DNA of 64,000 nucleotides, from contig DASRTE010000005.1 in assembly GCA_035656095.1 (NCBI GenBank), positions 48,770-112,769 on the forward strand, read 5' to 3'. The notes beneath the pieces are model-generated. The model saw only the letters and a list, made by a program, of their open reading frames with translations, had not been told where the DNA came from and made no database searches. This stretch comes from DASRTE01 sp035656095. GTDB taxonomy: Bacteria; Actinomycetota; Actinomycetes; Jiangellales; Jiangellaceae. Below, in pieces: positions 17,555-26,270 of the stretch (position 1 is its first letter; the number at the start of each line of letters is the position of its first letter). The translations under genes were made by a program, and so were the position numbers.

Positions 17555-18459
17555 CCATCGTGGCCGGCTACGCGCCCGACGAGCGCGGCCGGACGGGCCT
17601 CGAACTGGCCGCCATGCTCGCCCGGTCCGCGGACGACGACCTGGTCGTCTGCGTGGTGGTTCCGGCGCCCTGGGTGCCGGGGATGGCGCGGATCGACGCG
17701 GAGTACCAGGCCTACCTCGACGATCGCGCCCACCGCGCTCTCGACCATGCCCGCGCCGATCTTCCCTCGGATGTCGCCGCGGCCTTCTCTGTGCACCGGG
17801 CGCGGTCCGCTCCCAGCGGCCTGCTCGAGGTCGCCGAGCAGCACGACGCGACGGCGATCGTGCTCGGATCGTCCACCGCCGGGGTGTTCGGGCACATCGC
17901 ACTCGGCAGCGTCGCCGGGAGGCTGTTGCACAGCTCTCCTTTCCCGGTCGCGTTGGCCACCCGCGGTTTCCGGTCCGGACCCGATGGCAAGGTCACCCGC
18001 GTCACCGTCGCCTACGGCGGATCCGAGCAGGCTGACGACCTGGTCGTCGTGGCCGCGGTCGTCGCCTCTCGCATGGCTGCGTCCCTGCGCCTGGCCTCCT
18101 TCGCGGTCACGCCACGCCCGCCGTACACCGCGGGAGTGGGCCGGCTCGCTGACGACGCCCGCGTCGGCGAGTGGGCCGCGAGCATGGAGGCCGCCGCCCA
18201 GAAGTCCCTTCAGCAGGCCAAGGATCTGCACCCCGTCCCACAGCCGCTGGAGATGGTCGTCGGGTACGGCGAGGACTGGGACGAGGCGCTGGACGACATC
18301 GAGTGGCGTGACGGCGACATCCTCACGGTCGGCTCGAGCGCCGTCGGACCGGCTGCGCAGGTTTTCCTGGGATCCCGTGCTGGCAAGATCGTCCGGCACT
18401 CTCCGGTGCCCGTCGTCCTCGTTCCGAGGGCAGCGGCGCAGGAGTTGGCCGGCCAGTGA
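17551..18459 (+). CDS. tandem universal stress protein
   Basis: A 302-residue protein with two Usp domains: about residues 1-145 (starts TIVAGYAPDERGRTGLELAAML; ATP-binding end IVLGSSTAGVFGHIALGSVAGRLL) and 150-300 (VTVAYGGSEQADDLV; ending GSRAGKIVRHSPVPVVLV). The G-2X-G-9X-G(S/T)-like nucleotide loop is present in both halves. It is coupled to the permease by ATGA overlap and to the decarboxylase by GTGA overlap. Usp domains often modulate transporters by binding ATP or c-di-AMP; a regulatory role on the adjacent APC permease is inference. Confidence 0.85.
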   Translation: MTIVAGYAPDERGRTGLELAAMLARSADDDLVVCVVVPAPWVPGMARIDAEYQAYLDDRAHRALDHARADLPSDVAAAFSVHRARSAPSGLLEVAEQHDATAIVLGSSTAGVFGHIALGSVAGRLLHSSPFPVALATRGFRSGPDGKVTRVTVAYGGSEQADDLVVVAAVVASRMAASLRLASFAVTPRPPYTAGVGRLADDARVGEWAASMEAAAQKSLQQAKDLHPVPQPLEMVVGYGEDWDEALDDIEWRDGDILTVGSSAVGPAAQVFLGSRAGKIVRHSPVPVVLVPRAAAQELAGQ

Positions 18460-19721
18460 CCGGTGTCGACGAGCTCGTCGGCCTCTTCCCGCCCGGCACG
18501 TCGCTCGACGCCGACGGCATGCTCGTCGTCGGCGGCTGCCGCCTCGACGTGCTCGCTCAGGAGTACGGCACGCCGGTCCTGGTCGTGGTCGAGGAGAGCC
18601 TGCGCGAGCGGGCCCGGGCGTACCGGAGCGGACTGGCGGCGCGGTGGCCGAACTCGCAGGTGGTCTTCGCGTCCAAGGCATTCCCGTCGACGGCGGTCCA
18701 GCGGGTGATGGTGTCCGAGGGGTTGTGGATCGACGTGGCCGGTGGCGGCGAGATCGTCACGGCCCTGGCCGCTGGTGCTGACCCGGCCACTCTGGTGCTG
18801 CACGGCAACGCGAAGACAACCGAGGAGCTCAGGCTCGCGATCGACTCCGGCGTCGGCACGGTCGTGATCGACAATGTCGACGACATCGACCGGCTCGAGG
18901 CGCTCCTGCCGCCCGGACGGGTCCAGGCGTGCCTGGTTCGGGTGATCCCCGGGGTGCAGGCGACGACCCACGCCGCCCACGCCACCGGGCACGAGGGTTC
19001 GAAGTTCGGCCTGTCTCCGCCGGCCGCGCGCAAGGCGATCGGGCGGATCGAGGCGAGCGACCGGCTGTTGATGGACGGGCTGCACACTCATGTGGGCTCC
19101 CAGATCATGGTCGCCGAGGAGTTGGCCGCTGCCGTGGGTCCGCTCGCCGCCCTCGGGCAGTACCCCGTCTACGACCTCGGCGGAGGTCTCGGCGCCCGGT
19201 ACACCTTCTCCGACCACCCGCCGAGCCTGGACGATTACCTCGACGCCCTGATCGGCGCGGCGCGAGAGCACCTGCCGGCGCAGGCCCGCATCCTGATCGA
19301 GCCGGGCCGCAGCATGGTGGCCGTCAGCGCCGTCACGGTGTACACGGTCACGACGGTCAAGCCGGGTGAGACGACGTTCGTCGCCGTCGACGGTGGCATG
19401 GCAGACAACCTCGAGGTCGCCCTCGTCGGCCAGCGGTTCGAGGCGACGATCGCGGACCGGGTGGGCGGCGGGGAGCAGGTCACGGTGGTCGGCCGGCACT
19501 GCGAGTCCGGAGACGTCCTCAGCGAGGACGTCCCGCTCCGCGATCCTCGGGTCGGCGACCTGCTGGCGGTGCCGGCCACCGGCGCCTACTGCTACACGAT
19601 GGCGAACAACTACAACGGCGCCCGGCGCATCCCGGTCGTCTTCGCGACCGACGGGCGGTCCCGCCTCGTCGTCCGCCGGGAGAGCTGGCAGGAACTGTTG
19701 GCTCGTGACGTCGAGGCTTGA
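18456..19721 (+). CDS. LysA-type (group IV) PLP decarboxylase, probably diaminopimelate decarboxylase-like
   Basis: A 421-residue alanine-racemase-fold PLP decarboxylase. FASKAFPSTAVQRV contains the PLP lysine. HVGSQI, DLGGGLGARY, IEPGRSMVA and HCESGDVLSEDV (Cys/Glu of the dimer active site) follow in LysA order, ending with AYCYTMANNYNGARRI. These favour meso-diaminopimelate decarboxylase activity giving lysine. The start is the GTG at 18456 overlapping the Usp stop. Being in an APC-Usp operon rather than beside thrA or argS suggests a second, accessory copy serving catabolism or stress, so ornithine/arginine-type activity cannot be excluded. Confidence 0.82.
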   Translation: MTGVDELVGLFPPGTSLDADGMLVVGGCRLDVLAQEYGTPVLVVVEESLRERARAYRSGLAARWPNSQVVFASKAFPSTAVQRVMVSEGLWIDVAGGGEIVTALAAGADPATLVLHGNAKTTEELRLAIDSGVGTVVIDNVDDIDRLEALLPPGRVQACLVRVIPGVQATTHAAHATGHEGSKFGLSPPAARKAIGRIEASDRLLMDGLHTHVGSQIMVAEELAAAVGPLAALGQYPVYDLGGGLGARYTFSDHPPSLDDYLDALIGAAREHLPAQARILIEPGRSMVAVSAVTVYTVTTVKPGETTFVAVDGGMADNLEVALVGQRFEATIADRVGGGEQVTVVGRHCESGDVLSEDVPLRDPRVGDLLAVPATGAYCYTMANNYNGARRIPVVFATDGRSRLVVRRESWQELLARDVEA

Positions 19722-19744
19722 GGCTCCCGTCGCCGCGACGCGCG

Positions 19745-19930
19745 TCAGCCCTCGGTGGCGACCGGCGACAGCACTAGGTTCTCGACGACGAGCATGGCGG
19801 CGATCGCGACGACCAGGACGCCGAGCTGGATCACAGCCGCGGCGACCAGCCCGAGCGGGACCGTCGCCAGCGCCGCTGTGGCCGCCACCACCCGCGACCG
19901 GGACCGGATCGCGGTCGTGGACGCGGCCAC
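19745..19930 (-). CDS. possible small membrane protein
   Basis: A 61-residue minus-strand frame from GTG 19930 with a strongly hydrophobic core (VVAATAALATVPLGL, then a second stretch VIQLGVLVVAIAAMLVV), predicting one long or two short membrane helices. There is no clear ribosome site and no recognised family. It fills the 283-bp gap between the decarboxylase and CorA genes, in the opposite orientation. It may be spurious. Confidence 0.35.
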   Translation of the reverse strand: MAASTTAIRSRSRVVAATAALATVPLGLVAAAVIQLGVLVVAIAAMLVVENLVLSPVATEG

Positions 19931-20004
19931 CGTTCGCTGGCGGCGGAGATAGCATCGACCGGCACGCGGCGCCTGAGCTCCGTCGTGGGCGTGAGGGGTG
20001 TGCC

Positions 20005-20994
20005 ATGGGTGTCGTCGACTGGGCGCTGTACCGGGACGGGATCCGCGAGAGCGTTGCGAGCCATCAGGAGGCCGTCCGGCTCGCTCGGGCGGACGGCGGC
20101 TTCGTGTGGATCGGGCTCCACGAGCCGGACGAGAGCGAGCTGGCCCACATCGCCGACGAGTTCGCGCTGCACCCGCTTGCCGTCGAGGACGCAATCCACG
20201 CCCATCAGCGGCCCAAGCTCGAGCGCTATGGCGAGAGCCTGTTCGCCGTCTTCAAGACGGTTCGCTACATTCCGCACGCCGCGGTGACGGAGACCAGCGA
20301 GATCGTCGAGACCGGCGAGGTCATGGTCTTTCTCGGCGACTGCTTCGTCGTCACCGTCCGGCACGGCGAGCACGGTGCCCTCAAGCGGGTCCGCGCCCGG
20401 TTGCAGGACGACCCGGACATGCTCTCGCGAGGGCCGTCCGCGGTCCTGTACGCGATCGCCGACCACGTCGTCGACACCTACCTCGACGTCGCCGATCACA
20501 TCGAAGCCGACATCGACCAGATCGAGGAGCACGCGTTCTCCGCACGGCGCGGTCGCGATCCCGGGCTCGTCTACCAGGTCAAGCGGGAGCTGCTCGAACT
20601 ACGCCGTGCCGTCAACCCGCTCGCCCAGCCGCTACGGGTGCTCGCGGGGACCGATCTCCCGGAGGTCGACGCGAAGGTGCGCGAGTACTTCCGCGACGTG
20701 GAGGATCACCTCACCCGCGTGCACGAGACCGTCGCCGGATACGACGAGTTGCTGGCGTCCTTGCTCCAGGCCAACCTGGCGCAGCTGTCGATCACCCAGA
20801 ACGAGGATGTGCGGAAGATCACGGCATGGGCGGCGATCATCGCGGTCCCTACAGCCATCGCCGGCGTGTACGGCATGAATTTCGACTACATGCCGGAACT
20901 CACCTGGAGGTTCGGCTACCCGCTCGTCCTGGCGGTGATCGCCCTGACCTGCGTCCTGCTCTACCGCGGCTTCAAGAGAAACGGCTGGTTGTGA
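20005..20994 (+). CDS. corA: CorA family magnesium/cobalt transporter
   Basis: A 329-residue CorA-type channel. A soluble funnel comes first (GFVWIGLHEPDESEL; AVEDAIHAHQRPKLERYGESLFAVFKT), then a long helix. The two C-terminal membrane helices flank the diagnostic YGMNFDYMPEL at about residue 290. The ATG at 20005 gives normal length; frame-open sequence upstream overlaps the preceding gene. It probably forms a pentamer taking up Mg2+. It ends 19 bp from the convergent stress protein gene. Confidence 0.92.
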   Translation: MGVVDWALYRDGIRESVASHQEAVRLARADGGFVWIGLHEPDESELAHIADEFALHPLAVEDAIHAHQRPKLERYGESLFAVFKTVRYIPHAAVTETSEIVETGEVMVFLGDCFVVTVRHGEHGALKRVRARLQDDPDMLSRGPSAVLYAIADHVVDTYLDVADHIEADIDQIEEHAFSARRGRDPGLVYQVKRELLELRRAVNPLAQPLRVLAGTDLPEVDAKVREYFRDVEDHLTRVHETVAGYDELLASLLQANLAQLSITQNEDVRKITAWAAIIAVPTAIAGVYGMNFDYMPELTWRFGYPLVLAVIALTCVLLYRGFKRNGWL

Positions 20995-21012
20995 GCGGGG
21001 CGGCTCGGCGCT

Positions 21013-21483
21013 CTACGGGGTCTTCAGTGCGAGCTTCGCCAGCAGCTCGCGCGCCCTCTCGGCGTGCTGGTGCTGGCAGAAGATCTCGTAGTGGGCGGCA
21101 ATCGTGACGTTCTGGGACGTGAAGTCGCGGCGTCCCCCGGTGGCCGCGTACCCGACCAGGGCGAGGATGAGCATGAACAGAGCGCCCCACAGCACGCTGA
21201 ACAAGATGATCTGGCCCCAACCCTCGTCGGTGAACAGCCCGATCAGCAGGCCGACGAACAGGCCCAGCCAGGCGCCGCTGGCCAGTCCGCCGAGGGCGGC
21301 CTTTGCCCACGTCATCCGGCCGGTCACCCGCTCGACCTGGCGCAGGTCGGTGCCGACGATGGCCAGGTTCTCCACCGGGAACTTCTCGTCGGAGAGGTGG
21401 TCGACGGCGCGCTGCGCGTCCGCGTAGGTGTCATAGGTCCCGACACTCAGTCCGGTCGGGAGACCTGGTACTGCACTGGCCAT
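21013..21483 (-). CDS. general stress protein 17M-like (YflT domain) membrane protein
   Basis: A 156-residue protein whose first 60 residues (LSVGTYDTYADAQRAVDHLSD, then FPVENLAIVGTDLR) match the GSP17M/YflT domain. Two membrane segments follow (AALGGLASGAWLGLFVGLLIG; ILFSVLWGALFMLILALVGY). ATG 21483 is preceded by GAGGAGGAC. Function is not established; the family is stress-induced in Bacillus. Its position next to Usp, permease and CorA genes fits a stress/ion-homeostasis group. Confidence 0.8.
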   Translation of the reverse strand: MASAVPGLPTGLSVGTYDTYADAQRAVDHLSDEKFPVENLAIVGTDLRQVERVTGRMTWAKAALGGLASGAWLGLFVGLLIGLFTDEGWGQIILFSVLWGALFMLILALVGYAATGGRRDFTSQNVTIAAHYEIFCQHQHAERARELLAKLALKTP

Positions 21484-21575
21484 GGCCGTCCTCCTCGAAG
21501 ATCACTGTGTGCAGTCTGCCCGCTGGGACGCCCCACCGCCACCGCCTCCCGCCCGGCGAACGCGGGCGGAGACGC

Positions 21576-22772
21576 TCAGCGGCGCGCGGCGTACTCCTCC
21601 AGCAGTCGGCGCCCGATGATCATGCGCTGGATGTCGGCCGTCCCCTCGCCGATGAGCAGCATCGGAGCGTCCCGGTAGAGGCGCTCGATCTCGTACTCCT
21701 TCGAATAGCCGTACCCGCCGTGGATGCGGAACGAGTCCTCGACCACCTCCTTGCAGTACTCGCTGGCGAGGTACTTGGCCATGCCGGCCTCGAGGTCGTT
21801 GCGCTGCCCGGCGTCCTTCGTCCGCGCGGCACTGACCATCAGTTGATGCGCCGCCTCGACCTTGACCGCCATGTCGGCGAGCCGGAACTGCACGGCCTGG
21901 TGGTCGGCGATCTTCTTGCCGAAGGTCTCGCGCTGCTGGGCGTACGCCACGGCCAACTCGAAGGCGCGCAAGGCGACGCCGCATCCGCGAGCGGCGACGT
22001 TGACCCTGCCCACCTCGACCCCGTCCATCATCTGGTAGAAGCCACGGCCAGGTTCGCCTCCGAGCACGGCGGCCGCCTCGATGCCGTAACCGTCGAAGAT
22101 CATCTCGGTGGTGTCGACACCCTTGTACCCCATCTTGTCGATCTTGCCCGGCACCGTGAGGCCGGGCGCCACCTCGCCGAAACCGGGTTCCTTCTCGACC
22201 AGGAAGGTGGTCATGTTGCGGTAGACCGATTCGGCGCCCTCGTCGGTGCGCACCAGAACGGCGACCAGGTTGGACGACCCCCCGTTGGTCAGCCACATCT
22301 TCTGGCCGTCGATGCGGTAACCGTCGACCTCGCGCGTCGCCTTGGTCCGGATCGCGGCGACGTCCGATCCGCACCCCGGCTCGGACATCGAGAACGCTCC
22401 GCGGGTCTCACCGGTCGCCATCAGTGGCAGCAGGCGCTGCCGCTGTTCGTCCGTGCCGTGGTGGACGAGCATCCAGGCGACGATGAAGTGCGTGTTGACG
22501 ATTCCAGACACGCTCATCCAACCCCGGGCGAGCTCCTCGACCGCGAGGGCATAGGTGAGCAGCGACTCCCCGAGCCCGCCGTACTCCTCAGGGATCGTGA
22601 TACCGAACAGCCCGAGCTCCTTGAGGCCCTCGACGATCTGGGTCGGATACTCGTCCGCGTGCTCGAGCTCGGTGGCGACCGGGAGGATCTCCTTGTCCAC
22701 GAACGACCGGACCGTGGCGACGATCTCGGTCTGGACGTCCGACAGTCCGTCGGTCCGGGCGAGGCGGCCCAT
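21576..22772 (-). CDS. acyl-CoA dehydrogenase
   Basis: A 398-residue FAD acyl-CoA dehydrogenase, introducing a trans-2 double bond into an acyl-CoA. Visible are AFSMSEPGCGSD (FAD/substrate loop), MWLTNG, and the C-terminal IHGGYGYSKEYEIERLYRDA, with a Glu in the position that acts as base in short-chain enzymes. AGGGAG precedes ATG 22772. It is the last gene of a minus-strand group with HNH and CitE-like genes. The substrate may be a short branched acyl-CoA, judging by the CitE-like and MaoC genes of this window. Confidence 0.9.
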   Translation of the reverse strand: MGRLARTDGLSDVQTEIVATVRSFVDKEILPVATELEHADEYPTQIVEGLKELGLFGITIPEEYGGLGESLLTYALAVEELARGWMSVSGIVNTHFIVAWMLVHHGTDEQRQRLLPLMATGETRGAFSMSEPGCGSDVAAIRTKATREVDGYRIDGQKMWLTNGGSSNLVAVLVRTDEGAESVYRNMTTFLVEKEPGFGEVAPGLTVPGKIDKMGYKGVDTTEMIFDGYGIEAAAVLGGEPGRGFYQMMDGVEVGRVNVAARGCGVALRAFELAVAYAQQRETFGKKIADHQAVQFRLADMAVKVEAAHQLMVSAARTKDAGQRNDLEAGMAKYLASEYCKEVVEDSFRIHGGYGYSKEYEIERLYRDAPMLLIGEGTADIQRMIIGRRLLEEYAARR

Positions 22773-22802
22773 CCGTGGCTCCCTTCGCAGACGCGGACGC
22801 GG

Positions 22803-23309
22803 TCAAGCGGTTGCCGCGACCAGCCAGGCCGGCAGCCGTTCGGCCGCGGTGACGCCGATGGCCAGCACCAGCGCCGTGTGCGTCTTCGGCTCGTGCGGCT
22901 TCACGAGCAGCCGCATGCCTGCCTCGCGGGGCGTGCGGTTGGCCTTCGCCTGGTTGCACGCGATGCACGCACTGACGGTGTTGAGCCAACTGCGAGCGGC
23001 GCCACCTCTCGACACCGGCAGCAGGTGGTCGACCGTGCTGGCCCTCCGGTCGCAGTAGGCGCAGCGGTGGCGGTCGCGGTCGAGCACGCCGCGTCGTGAC
23101 CACGGCAGCTTGCGCCGGTAGGGCACCCGGACGAACTTCAGCAGCCGCACCACCAACGGGGTCGGCAGTTGCCGGCTGGCGGAACGGATCACGCGCTCGT
23201 CGTCGGCGTGCTCCATGACGGCCTTCTCGGTGAGCACGAGCACGACCGCCCGCCGCACCGACACCACGGCGAGTGGCTCGTAGGAGGCGTTGAGGACCAG
23301 CGTCTGCAT
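22803..23309 (-). CDS. HNH endonuclease domain protein
   Basis: A 168-residue protein with a C-terminal HNH/zinc module: CAYCDRR, then STVDHLLPVSRGG (catalytic HH-like DH) and NTVSACIACNQAKANR with the second CxxC. The N-terminus LVLNASYEPLAVV is the form common in actinobacterial genomes. AGAGGAGG with 7-base spacing selects ATG 23309 over an upstream GTG at 23315. It may be a housekeeping nuclease of unknown role; no toxin, phage or transposon genes lie next to it. Confidence 0.85.
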   Translation of the reverse strand: MQTLVLNASYEPLAVVSVRRAVVLVLTEKAVMEHADDERVIRSASRQLPTPLVVRLLKFVRVPYRRKLPWSRRGVLDRDRHRCAYCDRRASTVDHLLPVSRGGAARSWLNTVSACIACNQAKANRTPREAGMRLLVKPHEPKTHTALVLAIGVTAAERLPAWLVAATA

Positions 23310-23829
23310 CGACACGCCTCCTCTCTGCGGTGTTCCTGACAGAACTTTAGGTGATCCACGGCCGATCCGGCCTCACCGTTCGCCGTCGCAGCCGTCGGTC
23401 GCCCTCCATTCCCGTTGATCACCTCGGCGCACGTCAGGCGGAGAGGGTGCGCCACACGGCCGTCACGCGTTCGTCCGCGAGGGAGACCGTCTCGTGCACC
23501 GCGCCCGCCGTACTCCGCGGGCTGCATGGCCGGACCCGACGCGGATGCGGATCCCCGGCCGTCGGATGACCGACGTCGCGGCCGTGCGAAGGCTCTCGCC
23601 GGACATGCCTCACCAGCGGACCGAGGATGGGGTGCCGGAACAGGATCTCGGTCGCAGGACCCAGATGTGGCCATGCGTACGGCCACACCCGGGCTTGCCG
23701 CACCGCCGGACGGCGAACGGGAGCAGTTTCCGACCGGAGAACTCGTCGCTGCCCGGAGACACGCTGAGCCCGACGGCGACGGGCCCGACCAACTCCACGA
23801 GCGGCAGAGGTTGCCGACGGCCAGGTGGG
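23310..23829. other. 520-bp gap without a convincing gene
   Basis: No frame here has a normal start, a ribosome site and a recognisable domain. Short GC3-rich minus-strand pieces (for example VHETVSLADERVTAVWRTLSA ending at 23434, and MELVGPVAVGLSV from 23798) lie in different frames and could be relics of one decayed gene. AGGTGATC at 23349-23356 and GATCACCT at 23417-23424 form an 8-bp inverted repeat 60 bp apart, near the upstream side of the HNH gene. Confidence 0.4.
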
Positions 23830-24789
23830 TCAGTCGGTCGGGGGCTCGAAGACGGAGGTGCGGGTCATGCCGGCGGCGCGTCCCTTGGCTGCCACCACGA
23901 CGGCCATCTTCCGCGAGGCCTCGTCGATCATCTCGTCGCCGAGCATGACCGCGCCCTGCCGCCCGCCCTTGTCCGAGGTGAACCAGTCGTACGCGTCGAG
24001 GATCAGCTCGGCGTGGTCGTAGTCGTCCTGGGCGGGGCTGTACATCTCGTTGGCGGCGTCGATCTGGCCCGGGTGAAGTACCCACTTGCCGTCGAAGCCG
24101 AGCGCCGCCGACCGTCCGGCTACTCGTCGAAAGCCGTCGAGGTCACGGATCTGCAGGTACGGACCGTCGATGGCCTGCTTGTCGTGAGCCCGGGCGGCCA
24201 TCAGGATCCGCATGAGGATGTAGTGGTAGGCGTCACCGACGTCGTATCCCGCCGGCTGCTCGCCCACGACGAGCGAGCGCATGTTGAGCGACGCCATGAA
24301 GTCGGCCGGCCCGAAGATGATCGTCTCGACCCGGGGTGAGGCCGCGGCGATCGCGTCGACGTTCACCAGGCCGACGGCGTTCTCGATCTGCGCCTCGATG
24401 CCGATCCGCCCCACGTCGAGGCCAACGGACCACTCGACCTGGGAGAGCAGGAGGTCGAGGGCTACGACGTGCTCGGCGCTCTGCACCTTGGGAAGCATGA
24501 GGCAGTCGAGATCGGCACCCGCGCCCTCGACGACCGAGATCACGTCGCCATAGGTCCACGACGTCGTCCAGTCGTTCACCCGCACGACCCGGGTCTTCGA
24601 TCCCCAGTCGCCGTCGGTGAGGGCCGCGACCACGTTCTTGCGGGCGTCGACCTTGGCCAGGGGGGCCACGGCGTCTTCGAGGTCGAGGAACACCTGATCA
24701 GCCGGCAGACCCCGCGCCTTGTCGAGCATCTTCGGGCTCGAACCGGGCACGGCCAGACACGAGCGGCGCGGACGCGGTGCTAAAGCCAT
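23830..24789 (-). CDS. HpcH/HpaI aldolase/citrate lyase-type CoA-ester lyase (CitE-like)
   Basis: A 319-residue TIM-barrel lyase. The N-terminus LAVPGSSPKMLDKARGLPADQVFLDLEDAV carries the classic CitE phosphate/metal motif, followed by VRVNDWTT and LMLPKV. The acid cluster QIENAVG and IFGPADFMASL supplies Mg ligands. Members cleave malyl-, methylmalyl- or citramalyl-CoA. GGGAGG 8 bases before ATG 24789 fixes the start. It lies upstream of HNH and acyl-CoA dehydrogenase on the same strand but is separated from HNH by a 520-bp gap. Confidence 0.87.
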   Translation of the reverse strand: MALAPRPRRSCLAVPGSSPKMLDKARGLPADQVFLDLEDAVAPLAKVDARKNVVAALTDGDWGSKTRVVRVNDWTTSWTYGDVISVVEGAGADLDCLMLPKVQSAEHVVALDLLLSQVEWSVGLDVGRIGIEAQIENAVGLVNVDAIAAASPRVETIIFGPADFMASLNMRSLVVGEQPAGYDVGDAYHYILMRILMAARAHDKQAIDGPYLQIRDLDGFRRVAGRSAALGFDGKWVLHPGQIDAANEMYSPAQDDYDHAELILDAYDWFTSDKGGRQGAVMLGDEMIDEASRKMAVVVAAKGRAAGMTRTSVFEPPTD

Positions 24790-24857
24790 GCGACGGACCT
24801 CCCGGGCTGATTGCCGCGAGCGTACCGATCTGGGGCTCCGCGACGGCCGGTAGGCCC

Positions 24858-25376
24858 TTACAGCGCAGGCCCGCGCCGGGCCCGGCGGTGGGCGACCCAG
24901 GGCAACCTGCCGACCGTCGTGGCCGGGGACTCGACCGGAGCCGTCGCCTGCGAGTCCGTCGGGTAGGCGCCCGGGTACTCCGTGACCTCGCCGGTCGGCG
25001 TCAGACGCGTGACGGTCGACTGCTCGGCCCACACGTCGGTGAGCGCCTCACCCTGTACGGCGTTCAGCCGCTCCGCGCGCAGGGCCTCGACGGCCACCTG
25101 CCAGCCTTCGGTGCCCGGCGTCTGCACGGCGGCCGCCGCCACCCATGTCACCAGACGGGCGCGGCTGTCCTTGGCCCTCGCGATCACCGCGACCCGCTCG
25201 GCCTGCTCGATGCCGGGAAGCAGCTGCTCGGGGCCGCCCGACACGACATAGGCCATTCCGTCGTGCCACACGTGCCACACCGCGCGCGGCCAGCCGCTTC
25301 CCGGATACGACAGCCAGACGACCGCCGAGCGCTTCATGGCCTGCTCGACCAGCGCCTTCAGCTCCGCCGCCTCCAT
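24858..25376 (-). CDS. hypothetical protein, possibly an FMN-binding split-barrel (PNPOx-like) protein
   Basis: A 172-residue protein without signal peptide. The N-terminal half (ALVEQAMKRSAVVWLSYP, then AVWHVWHDGMAYVVSG and AVIARAKDSRARLVTWVA) has the alternating strand pattern of pyridoxamine-phosphate-oxidase-like split barrels, and a Pro/Thr-rich tail follows. I do not recognise a specific family. ATG 25376 was chosen because the open frame above it overlaps the lipoprotein gene and is not protein-like. It may share transcription with the LprG-like gene 62 bp upstream. Confidence 0.6.
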   Translation of the reverse strand: MEAAELKALVEQAMKRSAVVWLSYPGSGWPRAVWHVWHDGMAYVVSGGPEQLLPGIEQAERVAVIARAKDSRARLVTWVAAAAVQTPGTEGWQVAVEALRAERLNAVQGEALTDVWAEQSTVTRLTPTGEVTEYPGAYPTDSQATAPVESPATTVGRLPWVAHRRARRGPAL

Positions 25377-25438
25377 GGGCACACCCTGCCACGGATCCGC
25401 CGCCCAGCCGGGTGGCGCGCTTGCCCGCGCCCCGGGTT

Positions 25439-26176
25439 CTAGGAACCGGGAAGTTGCTCGATGTCGACCACGGCCTCGACCGCCGGCGCCTCGATGGCCA
25501 CCTCGGTACCGAAGTCGGAGAAGGTGAGGATGCCGGTGCCGCCGGCGGCGCCCTTCTCCTCGAGCCGAATCGGCAGTGGCTCGCCTCGTGCGGACACCCA
25601 GAGTGTGCCGCCGGTCTTGGAGAAGACCAGGCCAACCGCCGGGGCGCCCCCGACGTCGCGCACTCCACTCATCTCGACCGCTCCCTGCTCGCCGAAGACG
25701 GCCTGGGCGAACGAGGTGCCGTCGGCGAAGATCGAGAAGTCGGACGTGGCGTAGGCGGGGAGCAGCAGCCACTTGCCGGCCATCCGCTCGGCGGCGTCAG
25801 CGCCGACGTTGTCGGCCATGAACTCGGCGTCGCCGGTGACGTAGACCCGGCCGTCCACGGCCACAAGCGTCACCGGGCGCTCGACGCCGACGGTGCCCGT
25901 TGCTCCGACGCCCACCTTGAACGAGATGTCCACTGTCCCGCCAGCGGCCGACGTTCCCGTGACGTGATAGGAGCCCTGACCTTCGAGCGCGTCCATGACC
26001 TCGTCCAGCGCGTCCTCGGCGCTGCGCTCGTCGAGACCGTTCTCGGCGACGCCCGACTGCGGCGTGGAGGCGATCTGCTCCAACGGCGCCGGCCGGACCT
26101 CGCCGCAGGCCGCGATCGCCACCAGGCAAGCGATGACGGAGACCGTGACCCGCGCACGTCGCAGGGCTGGCGGCAT
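25439..26176 (-). CDS. LppX/LprG-like lipoprotein
   Basis: A 245-residue secreted lipoprotein. The signal peptide has Arg at residues 6, 7 and 9, a hydrophobic run, and the lipobox Ile-Ala-Ala-Cys24. The mature part (MDALEGQGSYHVTGTSAAGG; KWLLLPAYATSDFSIFAD) resembles the LppX_LprAFG fold, which in mycobacteria carries lipids across the cell wall space. The best start is ATG 26176, with no strong ribosome site. It is divergent from the MgtE_N protein gene across 94 bp. Confidence 0.75.
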   Translation of the reverse strand: MPPALRRARVTVSVIACLVAIAACGEVRPAPLEQIASTPQSGVAENGLDERSAEDALDEVMDALEGQGSYHVTGTSAAGGTVDISFKVGVGATGTVGVERPVTLVAVDGRVYVTGDAEFMADNVGADAAERMAGKWLLLPAYATSDFSIFADGTSFAQAVFGEQGAVEMSGVRDVGGAPAVGLVFSKTGGTLWVSARGEPLPIRLEEKGAAGGTGILTFSDFGTEVAIEAPAVEAVVDIEQLPGS

Positions 26177-26270
26177 GGGTGGCGGGACCTTCGGGATCGG
26201 CGGTACGTCGCGGTCGGGGGTGACCGCGACGTGACAGTGTACCCAGAGCCCCGGCCGGTAGCCTGCGGCC

